Assembly (NCBI GenBank): GCA_015039365.1 | Contig: WION01000051.1 | Span: 62,001-126,000 of the forward strand | Direction: 5' to 3' | DNA from: Amanita rubescens | Taxonomy: Eukaryota; Basidiomycota; Agaricomycetes; Agaricales; Amanitaceae | Length of the DNA stretch: 64,000 nucleotides | Shown here: one piece after another, positions 1 through 11,574 of the stretch | Layout: the number at the start of each line of letters is the position of its first letter | Numbering within the stretch: position 1 is the stretch's first letter | Notes under the pieces: generated by a model | Told to the model about the DNA's origin: nothing | Databases searched by the model: none | What the model saw: only the letters and a program-made list of their open reading frames with translations | Program-made: the position numbers and the translations under genes

Positions 1-183
1 CAGGTTTCCTTACATGTAGGGAACTACAGTACCTACACTTGGATATAGACTTAATATCACTGCTATCAATTGTTATAGACCGCATTTGTGAACGTCTAAA
101 GCGTGTATTGAGTCTATCAGAGGGCTAGACAACTACTACAACATTTGTAGTCAGTTGCAACAACACTTGGCGCATTTTTAACA
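1..183 (+). repeat. Solo LTR, family A copy 1 (cut by window edge)
   Basis: This is the right-hand half of a repeat found seven times in the window, ending TTTTTAACA. The full family unit is about 377 bp, begins TGTTGAATATTGAG and ends with AACA, so it has the TG...CA ends of an LTR. The left part lies outside the window and the TSD cannot be checked. It sits just upstream of the first recognisable DUF6589-like coding sequence. Confidence 0.75.
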
Positions 184-2728
184 GGTTTGGACCTCCCATT
201 GGTCCTGGATGCACTTAGCTGGGGTGATGAAGAGTGCATCTCAAATGGAAAAATTAGGTATGCAAGAACTACGCTGCTTGGTAGTCTGCAATTGCCAATG
301 ATATTGAAGAGATGGCATAATCCACCTGATGATAAGCACGATAAGGGACAAAGAGCAGCTGGTGCTCATGATACTTTGGAGAGTTTTGCTATACAGAATG
401 TGTTTCAAAGAAAATAATGTTGAATATTGAGTGATTAGACATCAGATATCGCTCAAATCCTTTATATTTAGTGTTACTATACTATATTCTTTATTTTGTG
501 TATAATGAGTTAGTTTATAGGTGTAGCGGTTGTGTCTGTGGACAAAATGCGATATAGTGGACACCTAAACTCAAGCCTGATGGGATAGGTAGTAAATAGA
601 ACCAAATAGGCTATTATAGACCGCATTTGTGAACGTCTAAAGCATGTATTGAGTCTATCAGAGGGCTAGACAACTACTACAACATTTGTAGTGAGTTGCA
701 ACTACACTTGGCGCATTTTTAACAGTACATGTGTGTGTGGAAAGGTTATGAGGTTGCCTGACTTTTGAGTAGTACATTCTGAATATAATGGCCCAGCAGT
801 GTCAATACAGCCAACAGGTGTGGGCTGTTTATCTAAAGGCTTGTGGGATGTCAGCAAGGGCATTTGATACATGCTATTGGAGTCTCTATGAGTCATTGAT
901 GGGTGTTAGATGCTTATGGAAAACTCTCTAAGGATGCTATGAGTAAAGTCCAAGATGTTGTGAAGGAGTATCCATGGAGCATTTCTCATGATAATGTCAA
1001 TCTACCTATGTGTGTGTTTTCACAACAACTACATAATCAAAGCCATTTCATTAGTGGAACTGCTGGAACAATGTGGCAGCTTCCAGTACATGCAAATTTA
1101 CCTGATGGTGCAAGCCAGAGATTCAATCAATACACAGCTGAACACTCAGAGAGATTGTTTGATATTGGAAAAATGTTATATCAAGCTGTAGATGATCGCA
1201 TGGAAGCATGGTTTGCTTATCACATATGCTCCTTTTTGCTGAACAGTCCAAGCTGGCTTTTTCAATGGCTACAAGTATAAAGATAGTCTTTCACTTGCTG
1301 AGCCTCCACCTACACATCAACTGGCAAATGGAGCAGACAATGTGGTGAAGCAACACATTCTTGGAACATGCACATTGAATGGAGGAAGCTAGCTATGATG
1401 GTACTATGAAAGTTATGGAAGAGTTTCTCCACCAATTAGGCCTTGGCTCACTTGAGAATATGAAAAAGATTGGGGAAGAGGTTTTTATTCCTTGGCTTAG
1501 TGATCAATTGACTGTTGATTGACTGAGAGGGATGTGGAACTATCACCATGCAGATCATAATTCATTTGACAGATTGGATTTTATGTTGCCTGCATTTGGC
1601 TGGTTCCATGATTATGACATTTGTGAACTCTTTGCATAAACAATATCTTATGACTTCATCAACAATTGGTAGTCTTAGGCAAGCTTTTGATGTGCTCCAT
1701 CACAAAGGTTTAGTTGTACAATCCACAAAGGGTCCATTTTGGCATAACCTTGATGAAGCAATACATCACATTGCTGAAGCACATTTTCATGCATGTTGGC
1801 TGGAAGTTGGTAATGTGACTGATCTCAAAGATTTGAAGCAAAAGAACCCAGATGAATTGAAGGCAATGTCCATGATAATATTGGAAACACATGCCTCACA
1901 AAGGGCACTAGTTGACATGCAGGACTCTAGGACTACTGCAGAACAAGATCTTGTGCAAATTCAGTGGACTCTGTGGAACAAAGATGTTCTACCATATATT
2001 GAGCTTCGTCATGCAGTCAGGGCTGGTGATATTGGGTGCATGGAGGATCTCCTCCCACTTATGGCCTTTCGATTCTCTGGAGGTGGAAACACTAATTACT
2101 TGACTGAAATACTGGAGCTGTTCCAGGGATTAAATCAAGAATGGCCACAAGAAATATGGTTAGTGAAATTAGCTTCACATAATGGAATTAATTTCATGTG
2201 ATTGCAATGATCATATGAGAAAATGGTGTTGGGTGATGAGTCGCACAGGGGAACCAAGAAGTTCTTTACCATATGACCTTGCCCAAAAACATAACATAGC
2301 TGATATAAAGGTCCATTATCACTCTATGGGGCCAGGTGCATCAATGGATTATCTCAAGAAAATATCTCCAGTCATTCCCACTCTGCAATGTATACAAACA
2401 ATGTCATATGGAGAAAGAATTTGGGGCACACAAAAGAGGGAGTCATCACTCTGCACCAGAAAAAGAAGCAAATGTTATCCTTCTTACATCTCAATATGTT
2501 AAATCAGCTCTCCATGTGTATAAACCAGGTCGCAGATTATCAAATGCCAAGGCAGGAGTGGTAAATATTGTAGATAATGGTTCAAAGGGCTTGGAAGGTG
2601 TTGTAAAGGACTGGTTCAAGCGGTGCTCATTGAAGCATTCAGCAAAGGAGATCTGGATTAGCAGTGAAGAGAATGATGAGGAGAACCAAGAGAATGATCA
2701 AGCCATACAGGATGAAATGGAAATTTAG
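184..2728 (+). pseudogene. DUF6589-like protein, degenerate
   Basis: Broken pieces in several frames read like the DUF6589 family of Agaricomycetes, whose function is unknown. The recognisable parts are LDALSWGDEECISNGKIRYA (near 200-260), SHDNVNLP...LHNQSHF...GTAGT (about 985-1075), a KGPFWHNLDEAIHHIAEAHF block (about 1730-1790) and a downstream stretch near 2260-2700 ending in an acidic tail. Frameshifts and stops separate the blocks, and a solo LTR (418-724) splits the N-terminal third. The family assignment rests on remembered motif similarity and was not searched. The gene faces a RecQ-like pseudogene on the other strand, an arrangement worth comparing elsewhere in the genome. Confidence 0.6.
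418..724 (+). repeat. Solo LTR, family A copy 2, internally deleted
   Basis: Starts TGTTGAATATTGAG and ends TTTTTAACA like the full family unit, but about 70-80 bp are missing in the middle (the CCAGGTTTCCTTACATG part). Flanks are AATAA on the left and GTACA on the right, so no TSD survives. It interrupts the DUF6589-like pseudogene. Confidence 0.8.
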
Positions 2729-2985
2729 TTGGTCATGTGGGAATACAATTTGTGGCAATGGACTCACATTATGCATACCAACAGGCCTCTGTCTACTTTT
2801 CCTCTTTGACCCATTCCAATTTCCTTGGACTCACCAATTCCTTAGCCCTCTTTGTTCCAAAAAAGCCATTCATGTTTCCTCTTGGTCTCTTATGCTTTCT
2901 TTTGGTCTCAGCTTTATGTCAACAGCTTTATGTCAAATTTATTCACCCTATGAGAAACAGAGTTAAGTTACAGTCTTCATTCTAA

Positions 2986-3016
2986 GTCTCAACTTGTAGG
3001 CAGACTTGACCAATCA
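2986..3016. other. Convergent gap between two pseudogenes
   Basis: Short AT-rich spacer between the 3' end of the DUF6589-like relic (including its non-coding tail from 2729) and the 3' end of the RecQ-like relic. Nothing distinctive is seen. Confidence 0.4.
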
Positions 3017-5641
3017 TTACACACATTGAATTTGTATAAGAACTTGTATTCTACTACAACTGTAACAATGCAACTTGTTTATTGCCCCTGAGATTTGTGA
3101 CTGAGAATACTGAGAAAAATACTGGTATTGATGATACAATGCTTGAGGTTGCAAGTGATACATGGCTTGAGGCTGTGACTGAGACACTGGATGCTGGGAA
3201 TAATGATAACCTGAATGATAATAGTGGTATCCTGGTGGATCTTGAACAAGAGACTGAGAAAAGACAGTAGAAGGCAGGAGAGCAGGGAGAGCAAGCTGAG
3301 GCTGAGAGAAGACAGGAGGCTGAGACTGAGACTGAGAAAGAACAGGAGCAGGCATGAGATAGGTGAAGCAATGGAAACCACATGAGTTGTAAAAATATGA
3401 GGGAAAGATGGTGAGTTCAAAACAGTTGAGTTGCCAAGCACAGTCAGTCCTCTGTGACTTGGCTTGAGAAGGACAAGGTGGTTTTGGCTGAGCCTGACAT
3501 ATTAATAGCCTTGGCTTCAGCACATCAACGCTTGGCTTCCTCAGCCTCTCAAGCACATTGTTCTTCAGTTTCATGTTTCTTTGCTCTTCAAGATCCTTGA
3601 AGTGGCCTGAATCATAATCAGCTAGACATCTTAAAAGATCCAGACATAAAAGATCCAGACCATGTTTCTGTGCATGTGGAGTACTCCAGCCCTTGTCAAT
3701 AAGGTCTTGAACAGTAGCAATTGTTTGTTTTGAGGCAAGAGAGCTGAGGATGTTGTCAGGGACAAAAGAGACTGGTCCCCATGGACACTGTAGATAATGA
3801 GTCTCCATGCACCAAGATTCAAGGAGTTGCATAGCACCTTTCCAGAACTTGCCACAATGCAGTTTTGGCCCTACAAAACTGCCAATGTGGGGAGAGCAAA
3901 GAATAGAGATTAAACACACCAGTAATGCCTGTTTCCAACTCCTCAACCTTGACAATGCCTGTAGCAGAGCGCTTTCTGCTGGTACTGATTGTTAAAAATG
4001 CACCAAGTGTTGTTGCAACTGACTACAAATGTTGTAGTAGTTGTCTAGCCCTCTGATAGACTCAATACATGCGTTAGACATTCACAAATGCGGTCTATAA
4101 CAGTTGATAGCAGTAATATCAAGTCTATATCCAAGTGTAGGTACTGTAGTTCCCTACATGTAAGGAAACCTGGCCTGTTTGGTTCTATTTACTACCTATC
4201 CCATCACTAAATCACGTTTTGTCCACAGACACAACTGCTACACCTATAAACTAGCTCATTATACACAAAATAAAGAATATAGTATTGTAACACTGATACC
4301 AATAACAGGAGCATCACCATCAATTGGTTCTCCTTGACCTCATTTGCCAATTGCAGTTGAATGAGATCATGGGAAATTCCCAGATAATGAAGGCAATTGT
4401 CACAACAATCACCAGTCGGTTCTGGGAAACTTGAAATCAATATAAAACATTGGGAATAGAACTCACCTTTACAAGATACACCATCATTGAAATACAGAGA
4501 CAATACCTCTCACCTACACTCCAGGCCCTCAGTCCAAGAACAAAAGTGTTCCTCTACATCCTTCCAATATTTGATATCCTCATCATCATCATTGTCCTTG
4601 CCTTTCTTACCATCATTTCAGGGCTTACATAACAACCTGAAAAACTGTTGATTGAACAAGGAGAATTGCTCGAGCCTGCACATTAGGGCTTTGCCCAGCT
4701 TGTCCAGCTCGTTGCATCCAAATTGAGAGTGAGGATGGGATGAGGAACTGGACAACCTGCTCAATGTGTGGCATGTCACAGCCCTGATAGCGCCATTAAA
4801 ACAAAAAGAAAAAAAAACATTTGAACTCACCATGCCAGCAGCTTCTGTCGTTAACAGGATCTTAATTTTACCTTTTTGAAAATCTCGTAGAACAATCTTC
4901 TTCAAGTTTGTACTTCATCGAGAGCTATAGGCTGCAATTTGGGAGTGAAGATGTTCAGGAATACAGTCCTGAAACCATTTGAGAGCATGAAGTGAGAGCT
5001 TGATGTTGTCAAAGAAGATGAGTGTCTGATGGAATGGTAAAACATTCCCATCCTTGTCTAAGGTAATAATGAAAGAGAGCGAATCAAGGTCACTCTTGGA
5101 AGCAGTCATCTGGCAGATAAACCATGTAATGTTTGGGTGGTCAGTTCCCTGGTTTATGTGGAATATGAATTCTGAGTCCATAAGAAGTGTCTTCTGGACT
5201 TGTGCAAGGATGACAAGGGGCAGTGCTGCCGATGTCGCCAGAATTTGGAACCCCAAATTGAGAATACAACTTCCGAAATTTGTTGCCCCACTGAGAAATA
5301 CAATGAGCTTCATCAATTATGAGTGCAAGAATTTGTTTTGTGAATGTGATTGAGTTGAGTAGCAAGTGAAATTGGAGATGTTCAAGACACATCTCCAGCA
5401 ATGTGATAATAACGTTATAATGGTGCATTTCAAGTTTCTAGGATCATAGAAATCAGAGATGGTTGAATAGCCATGAAAATGCAAAATCACCTTGTGAATT
5501 TCCTTGTTATACATGTCCCCATTCACAGCTACAGCCCTTAATCCCATCCTAGAGAATCTAAGAGCTTTCTAGACCATTAGCGATGCTTTGAAGCACCTAC
5601 AAGTAATAAAGAAACTCACCTGATCCTCAAGGGTGATAAAA
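3017..5641 (-). pseudogene. RecQ-like DEAD/DEAH helicase, degenerate
   Basis: Reading right to left, the relic shows GLRAVAVNGD (about 5520-5550), the Walker B box IIDEAHCISQWG (5285-5320) typical of RecQ helicases, and KIKILLTTEAAGM (about 4825-4880), which is helicase motif V-like. A C-terminal region at 3017-3955 contains an IDKGWSTPHAQKHGLDLL block and a long Ser-Gln-Pro-rich tail. A likely intron (GTGAGTTT...ACTTGTAG) lies near 5595-5620. Stops and frameshifts break every block, and a solo LTR (3990-4292) separates the core from the C-terminus. The Walker A region is missing; another solo LTR starts exactly where the relic ends. RecQ family members are ATP-dependent 3'-5' DNA helicases, and related copies are known from fungal subtelomeres, but this copy cannot be functional. 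Confidence 0.7.
3990..4292 (-). repeat. Solo LTR, family A copy 3, shorter 303-bp form
   Basis: Begins TGTTAAAAATGCACC and ends AGTATTGTAACA. It is flanked on both sides by a perfect 5-bp TSD, CTGAT (3985-3989 and 4293-4297). In family orientation its 5' end is TGTTACAATACTATATTC, which lies 54 bp inside the longer copies, so this copy inserted with a different LTR boundary rather than being truncated later. It also has a small internal deletion near CCCATCACTAAATCACG. It lies inside the RecQ-like relic. Confidence 0.9.
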
Positions 5642-6024
5642 TGTTAAAAATGCACCAAGTGTTGTTGCAACTCACTACAAATGTTGTAGTAGTTGTCTAG
5701 CCCTCTGATATAGACTTAATACATGCTTTAGACATTCACAAATGCGGTCTATAATAGTTGATAGCAGTTATATCAAGTCTATATCCAAGTGTAGGTACTG
5801 TAGTTCCCTACATGTAAGGAAACCTGGCCTGTTTGGTTCTATTTACTACCTATCCCATCAGGCGTGAGTTTAGGTGTCCACTATATCGCATTTTGTCAAC
5901 AGATACAACTGCTACACCTATAAAATAACTTATTATACACAAAAAAAACAAAGAATATAGTATTGTAACACTAAATATAAAGCATTTGAGTGATATCTGA
6001 TGTTTAATCACTCAATATTCAACA
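5642..6024 (-). repeat. Solo LTR, family A copy 4
   Basis: Near full-length copy, 383 bp, from TGTTAAAAATGCACC to ATATTCAACA. It carries a small duplication (TATAGACTTAATAC). Flanks TAAAA and GTTTG do not match, so the TSD is lost or the ends have recombined. It abuts the upstream end of the RecQ-like relic. Confidence 0.85.
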
Positions 6025-7844
6025 GTTTGTTGTAATGGTTATTGTCTGAGGTATCAGTAAAGGGATGAGGTTAGGTGGGTGAAAACTAGGGTAAGGATGG
6101 GCTCACACCCACTTTCATGTCTGTGCAGTGAGGGACAGTGACATTGAGGTTAGGTGCAAAGGAATGTGAATGGGATCTACTTGCAGTGGTATTACCAACC
6201 AAGATGAGGGAGGGTCCTGTAAAGGAGTCACTGCTTGTGGCTGATCATGGTGCAAGGAAGTGGGAAATTGAGAATATGCATCTTGAGTATGAATGAACAT
6301 TGAATGGGTGGCAGGTACTTGGTGCCATGTCATGGGTGACAGTGACAGTGACCTGGGCCCATACCTGTGACAATAAAAATGAAGCAAAGCATTGTGCTAG
6401 ATAGCATGTGTGAAAGCAAAGGACAAGATGGTTAAGAGAGACCATACATTAGTGCTATTCCTCTTACCCATATCACCACTTCATCATTCATGATGTTATA
6501 GAGAATGACATCTACAAATGATTTAAGTGGAAAAATCAGCTTCTGATGATTGATGTGACATAGATGCTCACCCTGATCTGAATACACAGGTGAACAGAAG
6601 AAGCCTTGCCAAAAATGTAGCATAAGAGCCTAAATGTTGATGCCTTGTCAGAAGTGTTGACAAAAGAAAATAACTTGGAAGGCATTGACCTGGTGGTAGT
6701 CAGTCGAATGTGCATTTGAGGAGGAACCAACATTCTCCTCAGCTCCCAGAGCATGCAAGATGGAGTCAATGGTCAACTTAAGGATAGGTACATTTAAGGT
6801 TAGGGTTAGGGCAAAGGGTAAGTTGTGAACCATGAAGGGCAGGGTGTCTGAGATGGGTGTTTGAGCCTGTTCCTCTCAACCCAGCCACAAGAAACACTGA
6901 GCTGTTTGTTGTCTGTAGGAACCAACCATCATCTCCCGTTCCTCCTCTTCCCTGTGGGGAGCCATTTGACTTCCTTCCAGCTCATCCTGCTGGTAGTGTT
7001 GACAAAAGCTAGCTCTGGCTAGCTCCAGCTATGCTTAGTCACCAGTGCCTAAATTTTGGCTAAGCTCAGTTCTGGGAGCTGCTCTAGCTGGCTCAGTGCC
7101 TGATTTGTCAGCACACCCAATGGGCAATGGCAGAATGGCTTGTCAACTGCACCTGGCTGTTTTTCAGCCCATATCTTAATCATAGATAGTAATATATTGC
7201 TTACCCATGGCCTCATCCACCCATATGTTGTCAAACTGAGCACTTGGCAAGCCATGTCATATATGTGACAAATGATGTGACCTCTATTTGGTCCTCTCTT
7301 TATCTCCCTTTGGCTTTCTCTTTTGATGCACTAACACTCAACTACAATGACCTGCATACACCTGACTAATCAGATAGGTTCTCAACACATCACTGACTTT
7401 TTTGATGCTTTTTCAGTATTTTCACATTTCCAGCTGATCCAACCATCACCTATGTAACTTTGTCCTTCAACTAATCAAGTTTGATTACATACAGAAACAT
7501 CTCCTACAAGTGGTTTGGCAATGTGTCCAATGGTTCCTGAGTATTGAAATTGTATATTTATTTCATATTGTATAACCATTCTACAAGTTAATTATCTATT
7601 CATTAAAAGTGTAGATAAGATAAAACAATAGTGATTCATGAAAGATTTGAGGAGGGGTGGATGAGATATGGCTGAAACAAGAAAGACTAGTCACCAAACT
7701 GGTCACTTGAGCAAAGAAAAGGAAACAGGAAAAGAACAGCTGCACCACTCATAAAATGGATAGTGTGTCGAGAGAGAGTGATGAAAATGCTTGAAATTGA
7801 TGCCTGGTTGAAGGAAATTGGATGAGAAACAGTTGAGATATGAC
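6025..7844. other. Non-coding or unrecognised degenerate sequence
   Basis: Only short ORFs (up to about 90 codons) occur on the minus strand, several rich in His, Pro, Ser and Thr. None was recognised. The only structured part is a small GCTAGCTC-rich inverted-repeat element at 6997-7114. Sequence around 6640-6830 has a coding-like feel on the minus strand, but no family was identified. Confidence 0.4.
6997..7114. mobile_element. Small MITE-like repeat rich in AGCTAGCTC
   Basis: The ends are GTGTTGACAAA on the left and TTTGTCAGCAC on the right, an 11-bp inverted match with one difference. The interior is made of CTAGCTCTGGCTAGCTCC-like pieces. A related copy in opposite orientation lies at about 14465-14590, and a fragment near 8770-8820. 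No clear TSD is seen. Size (118 bp) and ends suggest a MITE, but this is weak. Confidence 0.45.
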
Positions 7845-8220
7845 TGTTAAAAATGCGCCAAGTGTAGTTGCAACTCACTACAAATGTTGTAGTAGTTGTC
7901 TAGCCCTCTGATAGACTCAATACACGCTTTAGACGTTCACAAATGCGGTCTATAATAGTTGATAGCAGTTATATCAAGTCTATATCCAAGTGTAGGTACT
8001 GTAGTTCCCTACATGTAAGGAAACCTGGCCTGTTTGGTTCTATTTACTACCTATCCCATCAGGCGTGAGTTTAGGTGTCCACTATATCGCATTTTGTCCA
8101 CAGACACAACCGCTACACCTATAAACTAACTCATTATACACAAAATAAAGAATATAGTATAGTGACACTAAATATAAGGATTTGAGCGATATCTGATGTT
8201 TAATCACTCAATATTCAACA
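7845..8220 (-). repeat. Solo LTR, family A copy 5, with perfect TSD
   Basis: 376-bp copy from TGTTAAAAATGCGCC to AATATTCAACA. It is flanked by the 5-bp direct repeat ATGAC (7840-7844 and 8221-8225), the signature expected of LTR retrotransposon integration followed by LTR-LTR recombination. Confidence 0.93.
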
Positions 8221-8225
8221 ATGAC

Positions 8226-9932
8226 AATATCGAACTCACCTGATGATGCCTTGACCTATCTAAGACAACTGCTACAAACTCCAGTCTTGCAACTGCTGTT
8301 ACAACACAGTACGGACTCCTGCATTATGCTTACATGATACGTCAGACATGTTTATTTTCTTACCTTACTTGTTGTCCCCTTTATGCTTGATTCATATGGA
8401 CAAGCTCGTTCCTTTACTATACCACTTCCTTGTTCCACATATCATAGACGCCGTCCTTATACTTACTTTTGTACTTACACTTATCCACTAATTAGTATGT
8501 CTCATTGTACTTGCTAGTATAAAGACCACCTGTACTTAACCCTAAGTTCGACTTAGCTGTTTATTGTCGTCTGGCAATATAACCTTACTCTTAACTCATC
8601 AACCACAATTGTCCTCAGATACTAAGTTAACGACTTGACTTAGTATTGAACTTGTAATCTTAATCAACATTTGACTTAGACTTGTAATCGTGACTAGAGT
8701 TGCTGCTGCAACTTAGGTTGAGATTAACAAGTTTGTAAGCCCTGAGTGGCTTTCATGGTGAGGAAGGACCAGAGTTGCTGAGCCGGCTATAGCTGAGCCT
8801 TTCCCAACACTACCTGCTGGGCAGCTTCCTGGTCCCATTTTGGGTCCTATGCAACTCTCATGAAACCATTGCTAACCCACCTCTAGCTAAATGCAAACTT
8901 GAAGCACTTGTAACTTCTGATACCAAACATGCCATGACAGATTCCTCAATTCATGCATGACCATTGTAAGATTTTTTGAGCCATGGGCACACCAGAACTC
9001 TTCAACTGCCTACCCCCATACCCCAGAAATTTACATTCACCATCCCAACCCAGGTAAATGCCCAAATCATCAGCAATGCTTTACCTTTCTCTGGGAGAAG
9101 TTGAGGAGCATCTGTCCATCACTGAAGTTGGAAACTAGGAGGTCATGGGAAATTTGGTGTGGTCATGTAGGACAGAATTTGAAGAATCTGATGAGCAACC
9201 CATATTTCCATCCCATTTTTAAATTTAATTATTAATGCTGATGTTCTAGACAGATTTGGATCCTAATTCAAAACATGAATATTGCCCAACCTGTTAAGCT
9301 GTAGAATAGAAGGGTAGCCCTGAAGGCAGAAGAGGACCAGGTAATTGACCTGTCAACAGACTCTGATGGGATGGATGAGGGCACCCCTGGCCCCACAAAA
9401 CCATTTACCAAAACTGGACCTGCTGGCTCCTTGAAAGATCTCATGCACAGGGAGTATCAGCAGAGAACCATCACCCCATGGGATCATCTTTCAGAAGAGC
9501 AGAGGGCATGGAGCACAACATACATGGCTGGCTCTTTCAGGGTACTAACCCAAACAGAAGCCTGTCTACTGAGGGGTCCCTATTGGGCTACCTGATAACA
9601 TCTCTTTGTGCCCAAGTTGACAGTAAATTGGTAATGTTCCCTTTTTTCCATCTCCCAACCATTGCTAATCAGAGCCACAGGAAAGGTTGACCAACTACAA
9701 TTTGATCAACCAGACATTAACCTCAACATTGGAGCCCACACTAAATGGCATCCCATATATTCTGGATGTTAATGCCACTGATACATTCAAAAGTAGCTGC
9801 TACCAGCCTTAGGTGAGCCTGCAACTTTTCCATTATCAGATCCCAATTGTGGCCCTTCAAGTGTCTCAGACTAGCAGATGTAAGGACATATGCTAACCTC
9901 CATTTGTTGTTGTACATAGATAGTATAGTATA
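8226..9932. other. Unrecognised AT-rich region with decayed ORFs
   Basis: A block at about 8297-8729 begins TGTTACAACACAG and ends GAGATTAACA and contains GTATAAAGACC, so it could be an old solo LTR, but flanking bases give no TSD. Short plus-strand ORFs at 8957-9235 and 9371-9595 were not recognised. A GCTGAGCC-rich fragment near 8770-8820 belongs to the small MITE-like repeat also seen at 6997. Confidence 0.35.
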
Positions 9933-10236
9933 CAGTTGCGGACAATCAAAGTCCACATGTTTTCCCATCTCATTTCTGTGGCTTCAAAAATTATCAGAGT
10001 ATGTTTATTACTGTATATAGGCTATGTAGGATTATTATGAAGAGATTTACACTGAGCCAATTGTTGAATTTCGACTTTTTTTCTTTTTTTTACCCCCAAA
10101 AATTGGCCGCCCCCCCAAATTTGCTCCAAAAATCATGGAAAAATAGCCAAATGCTTCCTTTCAAGTATCTGAATATGATTCTGAAAGAAAATCAGAAATT
10201 CCATGAGCCAATCATTCATAAATAAATCCCAAAGTT

Positions 10237-10719
10237 TTGCCATCACATACCTGTGACCTGTCACAACAACTCAAAATTTCAATGCCTGGCAGAAAATCCA
10301 AGAAACAGAAACAGTATAGGAACTTATCAGGACTTAGAAATCAACCCAAAGCATCCCCTACAGGATCCTCCTACAACCCCACTCCAAGTCCTGGAGGTGA
10401 TGGATATGAATCTGATCTTGAGCTGCTCATCATTTTGATTCAATGAAAGTGACCTTAAAACATGAGGGTGAGCACACTGACCCAGGTGATGATGGTGATG
10501 AGGCCTTGGAAGTTGAATGGTCAAGGTTTCACTCACCAGATCTTGCTGATGCCATGGGTGCCATGATTCATGATGATGATGGGCCCAATGATCTTGACTG
10601 GGTGCCCTCCAGAATGAGGAAGGAGCTGGTGAGAAGGGAAAAGGTATGGATTGACTCACTAAAAGAGTGCTTTAAGATACTGAAATTGCCAGCAGAAAGA
10701 CCCAAGGAGTACAAGAAGG
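10237..10719 (+). pseudogene. N-terminal part of mariner-like ORF, broken
   Basis: Reads as a basic start (PGRKSKKQKQYRNLSGLR), then a Ser/Pro/Thr-rich stretch, then, after a frameshift near 10440, an acidic region and a WVPSRMRKELVRREKVW helix-like block ending in ERPKEYKK. The reading frame stops at the solo LTR inserted at 10720 and can be followed again in broken form from 11097. Similar leader regions are found before fungal Tc1/mariner-like DDE domains, though this comparison is from memory only. Confidence 0.45.
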
Positions 10720-11096
10720 TGTTGAATATTGAGTGATTAAACATCAGATATCGCTCAAATGCTTTATATTTAGTGTTACAATACTATATTCTTTATTTTG
10801 TGTATAATGAGCTAGTTTATAGGTGTAGCGGTTGTGTCTGTGGACAAAACGCGATATAGTGGACACCTAAACTCACGCCTGATGGGATAGGTAGTAAATA
10901 GAACCAAACAGGCCAGGTTTCCTTACATGTAGGGAACTACAGTACCTACACTTGGATATAGACTTAATATCACTGCTATCAATTGTTATAGACCGCATTT
11001 GTGAATGTCTAAAGCATGTATTGAGTCTATCAGAGGGCTAGACAACTACTACAACATTTGTAGTGAGTTGTAACTACACTTGGCGCATTTTTAACA
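10720..11096 (+). repeat. Solo LTR, family A copy 6, with perfect TSD
   Basis: The reference full-length copy of the family: 377 bp, TGTTGAATATTGAG to CATTTTTAACA, flanked by the 5-bp TSD GAAGG (10715-10719 and 11097-11101). It lies inside the mariner-like element, so it inserted after that element had landed. Confidence 0.95.
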
Positions 11097-11345
11097 GAAG
11101 GGACCTCTGTGATGAGCAATCAGCCAGGACACAAAGGCGTTATCAGAAAGCTTTCAGAGGCCAGAGAAAGCTTACAGGGTTTGGTTTAGGTTTATTAATC
11201 AATCATGGAGATTTATTGATGCCTACAGAAATGGGCTAACAGGCTGGGCTGCAGCATGGGTTGTGAGGAAACAAAAAGGTCATCAAAGTGTTTCAGAGAA
11301 GGCCATGAAGGCTTTGGAAGAGGTAAAGGGAAAGGCAGGGTAAAA
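11097..11345 (+). pseudogene. C-terminal remnant of mariner-like ORF
   Basis: Continues the gene interrupted by the solo LTR, one frame apart: DLCDEQSARTQRRYQKAF, then FIDAYRNGLTGWAAAWVV and a helix ending EEVKGKAG-stop. This is the segment that normally precedes the DDE catalytic domain in such elements, and nothing catalytic follows before the right TIR. Confidence 0.5.
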
Positions 11346-11574
11346 ATTATTGTAGATGTTCAGTTTTTAGTGAGGTACATAAACTCCATGTATGAAATTT
11401 TTGATTTTTTTTGCTCCAAAAATTTGGCCACCCCCCAAAAAATTCAGGAAAAATATGAAAAAATGTTAAATCAACTCCTTTTCACTATGTCAACATGATC
11501 CTGTAAAATCAGAAGATTTCCACAAGCCGTTCTCTCAGAATAAAAGAAGTGGTCTTTGATTGTCCACAACTGTA

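Larger units (their letters stand above)
9933..11572 (+). mobile_element. Tc1/mariner-like element, deleted, with TA duplications
   Basis: The left end reads CAGTTGCGGACAATCAAAG and the right end, read inward, CAGTTGTGGACAATCAAAG, with the similarity continuing to about 25 bases. TA dinucleotides flank both ends (9931-9932 and 11573-11574), the expected mariner target duplication. Inside is a decayed plus-strand gene: an N-terminal half (10237-10719) and, after a solo LTR, fragments reading ARTQRRYQKAF and FIDAYRNGLTGWAAAWVVRK that resemble the region before the DDE domain of fungal Tc1/mariner-like transposases. No catalytic DDE region is present, so the copy is an internally deleted, non-autonomous derivative. 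Without the nested LTR it is about 1.26 kb. Confidence 0.8.

Noticed and set aside
184..417. Solo LTR copies 1 and 2 as the two LTRs of a tiny TRIM element
   Set aside because: The 234 bp between them read as DUF6589-like coding sequence whose downstream part continues beyond copy 2, so they are two separate insertions in a gene relic.
8297..8729. Possible solo LTR TGTTACAACACAG...GAGATTAACA
   Set aside because: Ends look LTR-like and there is a TATAAA-like motif, but flanks ACTGC and AGTTT do not match and no second copy is in the window.
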